Shown piece after piece: positions 8,756 to 18,191 of a DNA stretch of 64,000 nt. The position numbers and the translations under genes were made by a program. The notes beneath the pieces were generated by a model. That model ran no database searches, was not told the origin of the DNA, and worked only from the letters and a program-made list of their open reading frames with translations. Where the stretch lies: positions 1 to 64,000 of the forward strand of contig CANLWN010000008.1 of assembly GCA_947494825.1 (NCBI GenBank). The letters run 5' to 3'. The number at the start of each line of letters is the position of its first letter. Position 1 is the first letter of the stretch. This stretch comes from an uncultured Flavobacteriaceae bacterium (GTDB lineage Bacteria > Bacteroidota > Bacteroidia > Flavobacteriales > Flavobacteriaceae).

Positions 8756-9094
8756 TTATGCTTTAGCTTTTAATTTGGTTCTTCTTCTCTCTGCCCAAGC
8801 AACTGCGTGCTTGTCCAATTTAACGGTAAGAAAACGCATAACACGCTCGTCCCTTCTAAACTCTAGCTCATAACCGGCAATTACCTCACCTGGAGCGGTA
8901 AATTCGAACAAATGGTAAAAACCACTTTTTTTGTGCTGGATCGCGTAGGCCAATTTCTTGAGCCCCCAATCCTCTTTGGAGACCATTTTGGCTCCATTTT
9001 TAGTTAAAAAATTTTCAAATTTCTTAACTGTTTCCTCTATCTGAGTGTCAGATAGAACGGGATTTAGAATGAAAACAGTTTCGTAATGATTCAT
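8756..9094 (-). CDS. rpsF: 30S ribosomal protein bS6
   Basis: A 112-residue bS6 with the family start [14 protein letters not shown], the [23 protein letters not shown] core and the [18 protein letters not shown] strand that contacts bS18. It is the promoter-proximal gene of the operon; a promoter is visible at 9118-9149. Confidence 0.97.
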   Translation of the reverse strand: MNHYETVFILNPVLSDTQIEETVKKFENFLTKNGAKMVSKEDWGLKKLAYAIQHKKSGFYHLFEFTAPGEVIAGYELEFRRDERVMRFLTVKLDKHAVAWAERRRTKLKAKA

Positions 9095-9117
9095 ATTGAT
9101 ATCTATTTTTAGGAGCG

Positions 9118-9149
9118 CAAAAGTAATAATTATTCACACTAATCACAAG
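9118..9149 (-). promoter_or_regulatory. Promoter of the rpsF-rpsR-rplI operon
   Basis: On the minus strand CTTG (9146-9149) is followed after 20 bases by TACTTTTG (9118-9125). Both elements and their spacing fit the Bacteroidota vegetative promoter, and the expected start point lies roughly 15-20 bases before the rpsF ATG. Confidence 0.65.
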
Positions 9150-9328
9150 AAAACGAAAAAATCTTCGTTATAGGTACTATAATCATAAAAATCGAACTTA
9201 ACCTAAACTTAAACCAATGGTCACGACCAATTACACAAGAAACAATGCAATGTTTACATCTTTTGTTGCAGTTAATCTTGTTTTTTCGGTAATTTGTCGA
9301 TGATTTAACCCCACAAATCAACCCTTTT

Positions 9329-10021
9329 ATGAAATTACGCAGTATAATTGTAGACGATTCATCCATGCAAAGGATGGCAGTTGCCAAGCTCGTGAACAAC
9401 CACCCAAATCTTGCTTTAGTAGCTGAATACAGCAATGCTATTGAAGCAAAGAACGGTATCAAAAACAATGAGATAGACCTAATTTTTCTCGATGTTGAAA
9501 TGCCGATCATAAGCGGCTTTGATCTTTTGGAATCCTTGGAAAATCGTCCGCAGGTGATTTTGATCACAGGAAAACCGGATTACGCCCTCAAAGCATTTGA
9601 CTACGACGTTACGGATTATTTGCACAAGCCCATTACCATGGCTCGCTTTGATGCATCCGTAAAAAGGGCCGTAGCCAAATATGAACAAATGCACAGGGTG
9701 AACGAAGACGAAGAGCATATCTTCGTAAAGAGCAACCTCAAGAAAAGGAAAGTCATCCTAAACGATATTAAGTGGATCGAAGCCTTGGGCGATTACATCA
9801 AATTGGTTACCGATGAGGCCAATATTGTGATTCTTTCCACGATGAAATCTTTTGAACAGCAATTGCCAGAGGAGAAATTCCTTAGAATCCACAAATCCTA
9901 TATCGTGAATCTGGAAAAAGTGGAGAAATTCAACAGTAAGAACGTTGAAGTTAGCGGAAGACAGATTCCTCTGAGCAGAAACAAAAAGACCGAATTGGCA
10001 GAAGCCCTTAGCAACGTCTAA
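9329..10021 (+). CDS. LytTR-family response regulator
   Basis: A 230-residue two-domain regulator. Residues 1-120 are a receiver domain with the acidic pocket VDD, the phospho-acceptor in IFLDVEMP (Asp54), Thr in LITGK and Lys in LHKPI. Residues 130-228 are a LytTR DNA-binding domain (IFVKSNLKKRKVILNDIKWIEALGDY, then LRIHKSYIVNLEKVEKF). It should bind DNA as a dimer at promoter-proximal repeats. No histidine kinase is adjacent, so the partner is elsewhere. It lies between two minus-strand units and has a 234-base upstream spacer of its own. Confidence 0.93.
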   Translation: MKLRSIIVDDSSMQRMAVAKLVNNHPNLALVAEYSNAIEAKNGIKNNEIDLIFLDVEMPIISGFDLLESLENRPQVILITGKPDYALKAFDYDVTDYLHKPITMARFDASVKRAVAKYEQMHRVNEDEEHIFVKSNLKKRKVILNDIKWIEALGDYIKLVTDEANIVILSTMKSFEQQLPEEKFLRIHKSYIVNLEKVEKFNSKNVEVSGRQIPLSRNKKTELAEALSNV

Positions 10022-10029
10022 GGAAGGAA

Positions 10030-12486
10030 CTAAACGTAGTCTACATTATAGATTACCCGTACTGCTTTATACTGGGAAATAGCATTAAACGACTTTTCGA
10101 TCCGTTTAATGCTATTTTTTGTTTGCCTAAGCGAGGTCTGTTTGGCCATCTTCACAATGACATTTTTTAAATACTGGTTGCGTATTCTGGCTACCGGTGG
10201 ATACTCTGGCCCCAGTACTTGGATATTTGAAAGGTTTCTGAGCGATTTGGCAAACCAGAGGGAGGCTTCGTTCAATTTGTTGTAATCCCTATGTTTAAAC
10301 GTAATTTTAATGATTCTATGTGTTGGAGGGTAATGGTACTGTTCCCTATCGTACAATTGTTCCTTGTACATGCCATCATAGTCATTCGTAGATACCTGCT
10401 TTAAAATTTGATGGTAGGGATTATAGGTCTGTATAATGACCTTGCCCCGCTTTTTGGTCCTCCCTGCCCTACCCGCCACCTGGGTCAATAACTGAAAACT
10501 TCTTTCATGGGCCCTGAAGTCTGGGAAATTCAGTAGGGCATCGGCGTTCATAATGCCCACCAGCCCCACATGTCTAAAATCGAGCCCCTTGGTCAACATC
10601 TGCGTTCCTACCAAAATATCAAGTTCCTGGGCCTCAAAGGCCGAAATGATCTTCTCGTAGCTGTATTTCCCCCTGGTGCTATCCAGGTCCATACGACCTA
10701 CCTTGACCTCCGGGAATAGGGCATGGAGTTCTTTTTCCACTTGTTCGGTTCCAAACCCCTTGGTATCCAAGGTGGGACTTCCGCAGGCTACACAACTTTG
10801 GGGAAAGGCCATATGGTGACCACAGTAATGACAACGCAACTGCTGTCTGTGCTGGTGGTAGGTTAAACTCACATCGCAATTGGGGCATTGGGGGGAGTGG
10901 CCACAGGTGGTACATTCCACTATGGGTGCATATCCCCGCCGGTTCTGGAATAGAATAACCTGCTCCCTGTTGTCCAAGGTTTCCGTAATCTCCTCCAACA
11001 GGCGTTCCGAAAAATGCCCCTTCATCCTTCTTTTTTTGGTTTGCTCCTTTAGGTCTACCAATTCCATCTCGGGCATGAGCACATCGCCATACCGTCTTTT
11101 GATACTGGCATAGCCGTACTTTTCCCTACTTACGTTGTAAAAACTTTCAATACTGGGGGTTGCCGAGCCAAGCAATATTTTGGCCTTATGCAAGTTGCCC
11201 AACACAACGGCAGCATCACGGGCATGGTATCTTGGTGCTGGATCATACTGTTTAAAGGAGGCTTCGTGTTCCTCGTCCACGATGATCAGTCCCAAATTTG
11301 CAAACGGTAAGAAGAGGGCCGATCGGGCACCTATAACGATCTGGGCCTTGGGTTTGCCCATCAATACATTGTTCCAGACCTCTACCCTTTCCTGTATGCT
11401 GTATTTGGAATGGTAGACGGAAACCTTTTCCCCAAAATAGTCTTGTAACCTGGAAATCAGCTGGGTAGTAAGCGCAATTTCCGGTAAAAGGTACAGGGCT
11501 TGTTTTCCTGTTGCTATACAAGCTTCCAGGAGCTTGACATAGACCTCCGTCTTTCCCGATGACGTTACCCCGTGTAAGAGTGCGACTTTCTCCTTTTCAA
11601 AAGATTGCTTTATCTCATTTAAAGCATTTTCCTGGTATTCATTAAGCCCTTTCGACTGCACCTCCAGCCCATCCCCTTGGTAAACGACCCTATCGGTCCG
11701 TCGTAGTTGTTCCTCAAGGATACCTTTGTCGATCAAAGCCTTGATTATGGCGCTCGAGCAACCACTGACCTTCTCCAGTTCGCGTATGGTGATGGGGTTC
11801 TTTGTCCCGCCCTGCAGCTGAAACAAAGCCAAAACCACCTGACTCTGTTTAGGTGCGCGTACCAGTTTTTCCAGAAGCTGTTCCAGGGCGGCATCGGTGC
11901 GGTAGTCCTTCCCAAGGTTAATATGCCGTACCATTTTGGGCTTATAGCGTTCTTGGAGCTCCTCCTTAAGCAGGATAACGTTTCGCTCCAGTAAGCGGTT
12001 AAGAATGGGCAAGACGTTTTTCCGTTCTACGATGTCGCTTATATCCTGCACGCTGAGGGAAGATCGATGTTGCAAAGCCTCAAAAACCAGGAACTCGTCG
12101 TCCTTTAATCGGCTTTCGTCCACTTCCGTACGCTCATTTTTTAGGATTACCGTTTCGCTTTCCAGTAAAAAAGCGCTGGGTACCGCACTCCTAAAGACTT
12201 CTCCAAGGGTACACATGTAGTAAGACGCGATCCAAGACCAATGCTGCAATTGCACCGGATGCACTATGGGATGTTCATCCAAAATCTGATGGATTTCCTT
12301 GGCTTCGTATACCCCAGGGGGCTCCGTATGGATATCGTGTACTAGGCCAGTGTATATTTTAGATTTTCCAAAGGGAACCGCGACCCGCATCCCTACCTGT
12401 AAAAATTCCGCTTCTTCTTCAGAAACACTATAGGTAAAAAGCTTTTCTAGGGGGATGGGTAAGACTACATTGACAAAGTATTGCAT
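10030..12486 (-). CDS. priA: Primosomal replication protein N' (PriA helicase)
   Basis: An 818-residue superfamily 2 DNA helicase that restarts stalled replication forks. Visible parts are the N-terminal 3'-DNA-binding domain, Walker A in HGVTSSGKTEVY (about residue 305), the Walker B DEEH, the zinc-binding region with paired CxxC motifs (CTTCGHSPQCPNC ... CHYC ... CVAC), and the C-terminal motifs GTQMLTKGLDF and QVAGRAGR. Length is normal for Bacteroidota. It is the last gene of a nadC-yihY-DUF2147-priA run and lies 14 bases after the DUF2147 gene. Confidence 0.96.
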   Translation of the reverse strand: MQYFVNVVLPIPLEKLFTYSVSEEEAEFLQVGMRVAVPFGKSKIYTGLVHDIHTEPPGVYEAKEIHQILDEHPIVHPVQLQHWSWIASYYMCTLGEVFRSAVPSAFLLESETVILKNERTEVDESRLKDDEFLVFEALQHRSSLSVQDISDIVERKNVLPILNRLLERNVILLKEELQERYKPKMVRHINLGKDYRTDAALEQLLEKLVRAPKQSQVVLALFQLQGGTKNPITIRELEKVSGCSSAIIKALIDKGILEEQLRRTDRVVYQGDGLEVQSKGLNEYQENALNEIKQSFEKEKVALLHGVTSSGKTEVYVKLLEACIATGKQALYLLPEIALTTQLISRLQDYFGEKVSVYHSKYSIQERVEVWNNVLMGKPKAQIVIGARSALFLPFANLGLIIVDEEHEASFKQYDPAPRYHARDAAVVLGNLHKAKILLGSATPSIESFYNVSREKYGYASIKRRYGDVLMPEMELVDLKEQTKKRRMKGHFSERLLEEITETLDNREQVILFQNRRGYAPIVECTTCGHSPQCPNCDVSLTYHQHRQQLRCHYCGHHMAFPQSCVACGSPTLDTKGFGTEQVEKELHALFPEVKVGRMDLDSTRGKYSYEKIISAFEAQELDILVGTQMLTKGLDFRHVGLVGIMNADALLNFPDFRAHERSFQLLTQVAGRAGRTKKRGKVIIQTYNPYHQILKQVSTNDYDGMYKEQLYDREQYHYPPTHRIIKITFKHRDYNKLNEASLWFAKSLRNLSNIQVLGPEYPPVARIRNQYLKNVIVKMAKQTSLRQTKNSIKRIEKSFNAISQYKAVRVIYNVDYV

Positions 12487-12500
12487 AGCACCATGACCTT

Positions 12501-12941
12501 CTAATCTTCAACACGTATCCAGGTTTGCGTACGGTATAAAAATGCGAGGTAGCCCCTGACCTTTAGCTCGTTGGAGTTTTTGGGATTCAGCCAGATCTTA
12601 CATCTAAAGGTCATGGCCTGTTCCGGGTCAAACAGGGTCTTTCCCTTGTACTGGCCATCCTTATATTTTTTAAGGCCTTCGATTATCCGCATGCCCACGA
12701 TGGGTTTGTTCCTTTTAGTTCCCTTGCATTTGACGCACTTGGCATTTTCTTTCCCCTCCTCCAGGATTTTCAGGATTTTGCCGTGAATATCCCCATCCTT
12801 TTTATACACTTCCACGATGGCCTTGGGTTTGTCCGTGCGGTCGTCTATGGTCATCCATTTTCCAAAAATGCTCTGGCCCTGTGCCATTTGAACAGAGCAC
12901 CATAACAGAGCTATGAGGAGCAACTTATTCTTTCTTGCCAT
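12501..12941 (-). CDS. DUF2147 domain secreted protein
   Basis: A 146-residue exported protein with a signal peptide (cleavage near AQG, residue 22) and a lipocalin-like DUF2147 fold: IFGKWMTIDDRTDKPKAIVEVYKKDG at the front and the RGYLAFLYRTQTWIRVE end strand. A CVKCKG pair could bind metal or form a disulfide. The function is unknown. Its first 17 bases overlap the end of the YihY gene, so the two are translationally close. Confidence 0.87.
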   Translation of the reverse strand: MARKNKLLLIALLWCSVQMAQGQSIFGKWMTIDDRTDKPKAIVEVYKKDGDIHGKILKILEEGKENAKCVKCKGTKRNKPIVGMRIIEGLKKYKDGQYKGKTLFDPEQAMTFRCKIWLNPKNSNELKVRGYLAFLYRTQTWIRVED

Positions 12942-13905
12942 TATGCCTTATATTTTTTCGTAGGGAGTTCAGGGTAGCATTCAATTCAAAACCGAGCAGC
13001 AAGATATTGGAATTTAACCAGATGTACACCATTAAGATCAATAATCCTCCCAGTGCCCCGTAAAGTTCGTTGTATCTGGCAAATTTTTCCACATAAACAC
13101 CAAACAGATAGGAGGTTAAAAGAAATAGCAGTGTGGTCATCAATGCCCCGGCGGAAAAAAAACGCACCTGTTTTCCCTCGGCGGTACCAAAATAGTACAG
13201 GATGGCCGTGGTAAAATAAGATAGTAGGACAAAGAAAAGCACCTTTCCTATTTGTGCACCCACAATATCGTTTTCGGTAAGGTCGTAGCCCCGGGTCTTT
13301 GCCGCCCACTCGCTCAAATATTCCAAAATATAAAATTCGAAATACACGTAGGTTACCGCACCGATGATGAGCAAAAAAGAGAGGATCAGGCCAACCATTA
13401 GGGCATACACATATTGCCTGAAAAAATTACGGGTAAGATCAATATGATAGGAGTTTTCAAATCCGCCAAAAATGGCGTTGACCCCATTGGTCATTAAAAA
13501 AATGGAAAGTACAAAGGTAGAGGACAACAGTCCACCGCGTTTTTGATCCTTGATCTGCTGATAAATTTCCCCGAAATACTCCCCGGTCGCCGTGGGAAGA
13601 AAAGATTCCAGAAACAGTAGAAACTGTGCATCGAAATTCTCATTTCCCACGCTGGCATAAGGAATAATAAAGGGAACAAGGGTAATCATAAAAATAAGCA
13701 GGGGGAAGAGTGCCATAAACAGGCTAAAGGCAATGGAACTGGCCCGGGTCGACAGCGCACCGGCCACAATACCAAAAAAATACATCTCAATGAGATCGTA
13801 GAAGGAAAGTCCCTCGAAGGCCGGGAGTTTAATTTTTTTCAATAGGCGTACGATCCAGTTCACCACTGGAATCTTATCCAATTTTTCCTCTATTTCCTTC
13901 GACAT
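12925..13905 (-). CDS. YihY/UPF0761 family membrane protein
   Basis: A 326-residue inner-membrane protein with about six hydrophobic segments. Family marks include STRASSIAFSLFMALFPLLIF near residue 55, FLMTNGVNAIFGGFENSY near residue 140 and GALGGLLILMVYIWLNSNILLLGFELNA near the end. The family was formerly labelled RNase BN or BrkB; neither activity is established. The start codon directly follows the nadC stop with no gap, and the 3' end overlaps the DUF2147 gene by 17 bases. Confidence 0.9.
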   Translation of the reverse strand: MSKEIEEKLDKIPVVNWIVRLLKKIKLPAFEGLSFYDLIEMYFFGIVAGALSTRASSIAFSLFMALFPLLIFMITLVPFIIPYASVGNENFDAQFLLFLESFLPTATGEYFGEIYQQIKDQKRGGLLSSTFVLSIFLMTNGVNAIFGGFENSYHIDLTRNFFRQYVYALMVGLILSFLLIIGAVTYVYFEFYILEYLSEWAAKTRGYDLTENDIVGAQIGKVLFFVLLSYFTTAILYYFGTAEGKQVRFFSAGALMTTLLFLLTSYLFGVYVEKFARYNELYGALGGLLILMVYIWLNSNILLLGFELNATLNSLRKNIRHNGKKE

Positions 13906-14763
13906 TTACACTGCTTTAAGGCTAAGGTCCATATTATATATTGAATGTGTCAGGGCCCCTGAAGAAATGTAGTCCACCCCACACTGGGCATACTTGCGTA
14001 TGGTTTTTTCGGTGATGCCCCCGGAAGATTCGGTTAGACAGGTGTTTCCAATGCGTTTCACCGCCTCCCTGGTATCCTCATAATTAAAATTATCCAAAAG
14101 AATGCGATAGATACCATCGGACCGGAGAATCTCCCCTACCTCGTCCAAATTCCTAGCCTCTACTATAATCTTAAGATCTCTGTTGGTCTTGCGAAGATAC
14201 GCCTGTGTTTTGCTTATGGCAGCGGTAATACCGCCTGCAAAATCGATATGATTGTCCTTTAGCATGATCATGTCATAGAGCGCAAACCTATGATTTTCTC
14301 CCCCACCTATCTTCACCGCCCATTTCTCCAGGGCACGGATTCCAGGGCTTGTCTTTCGGGTATCCAAAATTTTGGCACCGGTACCCTCCAACAAGTCTAC
14401 AAAATGGGCCGTCTTAGTGGCAATAGCGCTCATGCGCTGCATGGCATTGAGCACAAGGCGTTCGGCCTTTAGAATACTCTGGGAACGCCCTTGCACGTAA
14501 AAAGCAACATCACCATGGCCCACTTTTTCCCCATCGTTGATGACGCTTTCCATTTGTAGTTCCCCATCCACATATGAGAAGACCTTTTCCGCAAAATCCA
14601 CACCCGCAATTATCCCTTCGTCCTTCACCAGGAGTTTTGCCTTTCCGGTAGCGGAAGGCGGAATACAGGCCAGAGAGCTATGATCCCCATCACCCACGTC
14701 CTCCCGAATGGCGTTTGTTATAATTATTCGTATCTCTTCATTGAATTGTTCCTCTGTAATCAT
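13906..14763 (-). CDS. nadC: Nicotinate-nucleotide pyrophosphorylase (carboxylating)
   Basis: A 285-residue quinolinate phosphoribosyltransferase that makes nicotinate mononucleotide from quinolinate and PRPP in de novo NAD synthesis. The family motifs are intact: REDVGDGDHSSL, ERLVLNAMQRMSAIAT, ILDTRKTSPGIRALEKWAV, GGGENHRFALYDMIMLKDNH and VDYISSGALTHS. I start at 14763 (MITEEQFNEEI); the longer frame from 14808 adds 15 residues without a match. It heads the nadC-yihY-DUF2147-priA run. Confidence 0.95.
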   Translation of the reverse strand: MITEEQFNEEIRIIITNAIREDVGDGDHSSLACIPPSATGKAKLLVKDEGIIAGVDFAEKVFSYVDGELQMESVINDGEKVGHGDVAFYVQGRSQSILKAERLVLNAMQRMSAIATKTAHFVDLLEGTGAKILDTRKTSPGIRALEKWAVKIGGGENHRFALYDMIMLKDNHIDFAGGITAAISKTQAYLRKTNRDLKIIVEARNLDEVGEILRSDGIYRILLDNFNYEDTREAVKRIGNTCLTESSGGITEKTIRKYAQCGVDYISSGALTHSIYNMDLSLKAV

Positions 14764-14836
14764 TCCAACCGATTTGGTGTGTGCTAATTTACTAAAAACA
14801 AAGCCCAATAAAGAAATAGGATATATTGAAAGTTTT

Positions 14837-14844
14837 TAACTTTG
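14837..14844 (+). promoter_or_regulatory. -7 promoter box for rlmH
   Basis: TAACTTTG ends only four bases before the rlmH ATG at 14849. A start point 5-8 bases downstream of the box would fall on or next to the start codon, so the mRNA may be leaderless. Confidence 0.5.
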
Positions 14845-14848
14845 GCAC

Positions 14849-15322
14849 ATGACCATAAAACTGCTTGCCCTTGGGAAAACGGATAAGGCCGAACTACAAC
14901 GCCTCATATCGGAATACGAGCAGCGATTGCGGCATTACGTAAAATTTCAGGCCGAGTTCGTTCCGGATCTAAAAAATACCAAAACACTATCGGAGCAGCA
15001 ACAGAAACAGAAAGAGGGCGAAGCGCTGCTGAAAAGAGTAGACCGGGGAGACCTGTTGATTTTATGGGATGAAAGAGGAACTTCCTACACTTCTATCGCG
15101 TTTGCGGACTATCTACAGAAGAAAATGAACTCGGGGGTAAAACAACTGATCTTTGCCATTGGGGGGCCTTATGGATTCAGCGAAGCGGTCTACCAACGGG
15201 CCAACGGGAAAATAAGCCTGTCGCAGATGACATTGTCCCATCAAATGGTGCGTTTGTTCGTAACCGAACAGATTTACCGTGCCTTTACGATTTTGAGGAA
15301 CGAACCCTATCACCATCAATAA
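14849..15322 (+). CDS. rlmH: 23S rRNA pseudouridine-1915 N3-methyltransferase
   Basis: A 157-residue SPOUT-fold methyltransferase that modifies helix 69 of 23S rRNA. The SAM-binding knot is visible in LIFAIGGPYGFSEAVY and the conserved C-terminus LSQMTLSHQMVRLFVTEQIYRAFTILRNEPYHHQ type ending is complete. Length is as expected for the family. It converges with the serA fusion gene, with a 19-base gap. Confidence 0.96.
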   Translation: MTIKLLALGKTDKAELQRLISEYEQRLRHYVKFQAEFVPDLKNTKTLSEQQQKQKEGEALLKRVDRGDLLILWDERGTSYTSIAFADYLQKKMNSGVKQLIFAIGGPYGFSEAVYQRANGKISLSQMTLSHQMVRLFVTEQIYRAFTILRNEPYHHQ

Positions 15323-15341
15323 AGACTTGCCATAGGGAGCT

Positions 15342-17234
15342 TTAGTACAGTACCCTAAATTTTATGGTATTCTCCACTTTTTTTAAGGCCTTTACGACTT
15401 CCTTGTTATATTCCTTGTCCAAATCGGTGATTACATAGCCCACTTCACTATCGGTAGATAGGTACTGTCCTGAAATATTCATCTCGTACTTGGCCAGAAC
15501 TTCGTTTATTTTTGCCATAATTCCCGGTACGTTTTTGTGGATATGCAGGAAACGATGGGCATTGCTCTGCTTGGGCAAACGGATATTGGGGAAGTTTACG
15601 GCATCTACCGTATTCCCGGAATTTATGTAGTCCATGATCTTGTTGGGAACAAAATCGGCAATATTTCGTTGCGCTTCTTCCGTACTGCCTCCCACATGCG
15701 GCGTAAGGATTACATTGGACAGGCCTTGCAACTGGGTAATAAAATCTCCATTGCTTCTTGGCTCTTCTGGATAAACATCTACCGCCGCCCCGGAGAGCTT
15801 TCCGCTTTTTAAAGCCGAAACCAAGGCCTCAATATCTACCACGAACCCTCTGGATAGGTTGATCAGCATGGCCCCGTCCTTCATTTGCCCGATCTCCCTA
15901 TTTCCAATGAAATTCTTGTTCGCTTTGTTATCGTCCACGTGCAGGGTTACTACATCCGAAACACTGAGCAAATCCTCAAGGGTAGCACATTTAATGGCAT
16001 TGCCCAGGGCCAAGCGATCTTCCACATCATAATAGTACACCCGCATACCGATGGCTTCTGCCAGTACCGATAGCTGTTTTCCAATATTGCCATATCCAAT
16101 GACACCCAAATTTTTTCCCCGGACCTCCCTGGAATTGGTTGCCGTCTTGTTCCACCGACCACTGTGAATCTCAGTGCTCCGCGGAAACACGTGCCTCATA
16201 AGCATAATGATCTGACCAATGGCGAGTTCCACCACAGAACGAGTGTTGCTGTAGGGCGCATTGAACACCACTACCCCTTTCTGCTTACAGCTCTCCAAAT
16301 CTATTTGGGTAGTCCCGATACAAAAAGCACCTACCACCAATAACTTGTTGGCGGCTTCCAAAACCTTTTGGGTCACCTGGGTCTTTGAGCGAATGCCCAG
16401 GACATGGACCCCTTTAATTTTTTTTATAAGTTCTTCCTCGGAAAGACTGTGCTGGACGAGCTCTACGGAAAATCCATCTTCGGAGAGGTTATCAAAAGCA
16501 GCGGGATGCACATTTTCGAGCAGGAGTATTTTGATCCTGTTCTTGGGGTAGGATATTTTCCTGGGCAAATCGTTCACGAACAAAAACTCGTCCAGATTGG
16601 GCGCTACGTGATCCGCGTTGTTCGCCGCTTTTTCCCGATGTACATTTTCGGTATAGGCAAAGAACTTATCGGCTATGCCCGCTTCGCGCATAACATAATC
16701 GCTATACCCATCCCCGATGACCTGTACCTCACCGTCCAGATCAAGCCGTTTTAGACATTCGATCTTTCCGTTATGCGAAGCCAGTACGTTCTTCTCATCA
16801 AAACCTACGATATTGCCTTCCCCATCAAACTTAAAGGTGTTTGCATATACCCGATCCGAAGGAATGTTGTACTCTTCCACAATGGGATCTATGAATTCCT
16901 TGAAACCACAGGAGATTACATAGATATCATCCGAGAAATTCTGGAAGAACTCCTTGTTGTGTTCGATGGATTTTGATATTTTTTGTTTCAGTTCGGTCAC
17001 CAAACCTTCCAAATCGTTCTTATGGGCTTTCAACAACTTTATTCTCTTTTCCAGAGACTCGGTAAAAGAGATGTCCCCATCTATACCCAGATTCGTGATT
17101 TTCTGTATCTCATTGATAATTTCCTCCCTATTGGATCTTCCTTGCAGGGTCATTTCGGCCAAAACATCCAATGCTTCTACCCTGGTTAAGGTACTATCAA
17201 AATCGAAAACGTACTTTCTGCCCACGGCTATCAT
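15342..17234 (-). CDS. serA: SerB-SerA fusion: phosphoserine phosphatase-like plus 3-phosphoglycerate dehydrogenase
   Basis: A 630-residue fusion. Residues 1-220 are a HAD-family phosphoserine phosphatase-like domain with the nucleophile motif DFDST (Asp11, Asp13), VISCGF and the Mg-binding GDGYSDYVM. Residues 230-545 form a D-3-phosphoglycerate dehydrogenase with the NAD motif GVIGYGNIGKQL, NLSRGFVVD (catalytic Arg region) and ILTPHVGGST (catalytic His). Residues 555-630 are an ACT domain that in this family can sense serine. It would catalyse steps 1 and 3 of serine synthesis; serC is not nearby. The phosphatase activity is inferred from motifs. Confidence 0.93.
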   Translation of the reverse strand: MIAVGRKYVFDFDSTLTRVEALDVLAEMTLQGRSNREEIINEIQKITNLGIDGDISFTESLEKRIKLLKAHKNDLEGLVTELKQKISKSIEHNKEFFQNFSDDIYVISCGFKEFIDPIVEEYNIPSDRVYANTFKFDGEGNIVGFDEKNVLASHNGKIECLKRLDLDGEVQVIGDGYSDYVMREAGIADKFFAYTENVHREKAANNADHVAPNLDEFLFVNDLPRKISYPKNRIKILLLENVHPAAFDNLSEDGFSVELVQHSLSEEELIKKIKGVHVLGIRSKTQVTQKVLEAANKLLVVGAFCIGTTQIDLESCKQKGVVVFNAPYSNTRSVVELAIGQIIMLMRHVFPRSTEIHSGRWNKTATNSREVRGKNLGVIGYGNIGKQLSVLAEAIGMRVYYYDVEDRLALGNAIKCATLEDLLSVSDVVTLHVDDNKANKNFIGNREIGQMKDGAMLINLSRGFVVDIEALVSALKSGKLSGAAVDVYPEEPRSNGDFITQLQGLSNVILTPHVGGSTEEAQRNIADFVPNKIMDYINSGNTVDAVNFPNIRLPKQSNAHRFLHIHKNVPGIMAKINEVLAKYEMNISGQYLSTDSEVGYVITDLDKEYNKEVVKALKKVENTIKFRVLY

Positions 17235-17255
17235 ACTTTAAAAAAAATTAAGCCT

Positions 17256-17263
17256 CAAAAGTA
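17256..17263 (-). promoter_or_regulatory. -7 promoter box for the serB-serA gene
   Basis: The minus strand reads TACTTTTG here, 21 bases before the ATG at 17234. No -33 TTTG is seen at the right distance. Confidence 0.45.
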
Positions 17264-17395
17264 AAGATTAATTCTGTCCGTTTTTTGGTTTTGTCCTTAA
17301 AATTGGTTTGCAAGAAGTTTTGGGACCCTTTTGATGCAGATTTGATGCAAATCACATACTAAAATTAAGGATATCGCAATTTGCATTTGATGGGT

Positions 17396-18175
17396 TCATT
17401 CCAGAAAGGAAATAATCCTCCTGGAGAAGGCCTCGGTCTTGTACGTTCCATTGTGATCGCCCTTTACAATCTGAAGCCCGCTTTTTGGAATGGCTCGTTG
17501 CAGCTCCCCTGGGTCTCCGTTATCCGTATCCAAGTCTCCCGATATAATTAGCGTTTGCGCTGTAATGGTCCCCAATTCTTCCTTAGTGGTGACCGGTTGG
17601 TATTCCTGTTGCAGGTACAATGACCTTAGGTCGGCTCCGATCGATCTGGCGTAATCTACAGCACCCTGGGTCTCCGGGGTCGTTTTTCCATTAAAAGCGG
17701 CGGCGAACATCTTTCGTCTTTCCCAATTGGGGTCGCTAAAATCAATGCCCATGCCTCCCAAAACCCCTTTGACAATGCGTTTATCCACAGTCAGAAGTTT
17801 CGCCAGTACTATACTGCCCCTAGAATACCCAACGGCCATGTACTGCTTAAGCTTCAGATAATCTGCGAGTGCCTTCATATCATGTACTTCCACGTCCTTG
17901 GCATACCCCTTTTTTGTCTGGGGTTTGTCCGATAATCCGTTGCCCCGTAAGTCGGGAACAATGACCCGATAACCGTTTGCAAGCAATTCCTTTTTCAGCA
18001 CCGTTTTGTCCCAGGAACTTCCGGAATTTATAAAACCATGGATCAGTAAGACAGCGATACCCTTTCCCTCATCGGTGTAGGCTATTTTAACAGAATCCGC
18101 GGTGGTAAAGAACGCAGACTGCGCAGTGCATTGCAGCACGGAAAAAAGAGAAAGGAGTAGTGTGATATTTCGCAT
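17396..18175 (-). CDS. Exported alpha/beta hydrolase
   Basis: A 259-residue protein with a signal peptide (residues 1-18, AQS) and an alpha/beta-hydrolase fold. The oxyanion region is LLIHGFINSGSSWD, the nucleophile elbow is VGYSRGS, and the likely acid and base are Asp in LIISGDLDTDNGD and His in VKGDHNG. DLRGNGLSDKP is typical of haloperoxidase or lipase-like members. The substrate is unknown. It sits 16 bases downstream of the DUF3307 gene on the same strand and may belong to the same transcript as the SatD pair. Confidence 0.85.
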   Translation of the reverse strand: MRNITLLLSLFSVLQCTAQSAFFTTADSVKIAYTDEGKGIAVLLIHGFINSGSSWDKTVLKKELLANGYRVIVPDLRGNGLSDKPQTKKGYAKDVEVHDMKALADYLKLKQYMAVGYSRGSIVLAKLLTVDKRIVKGVLGGMGIDFSDPNWERRKMFAAAFNGKTTPETQGAVDYARSIGADLRSLYLQQEYQPVTTKEELGTITAQTLIISGDLDTDNGDPGELQRAIPKSGLQIVKGDHNGTYKTEAFSRRIISFLE

Positions 18176-18191
18176 TGCGAATCCGTTTTAT

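Noticed and set aside
17332-17390. Two copies of TTTGATGCA near the serB-serA promoter.
   Set aside because: Too short and irregular to claim an operator.
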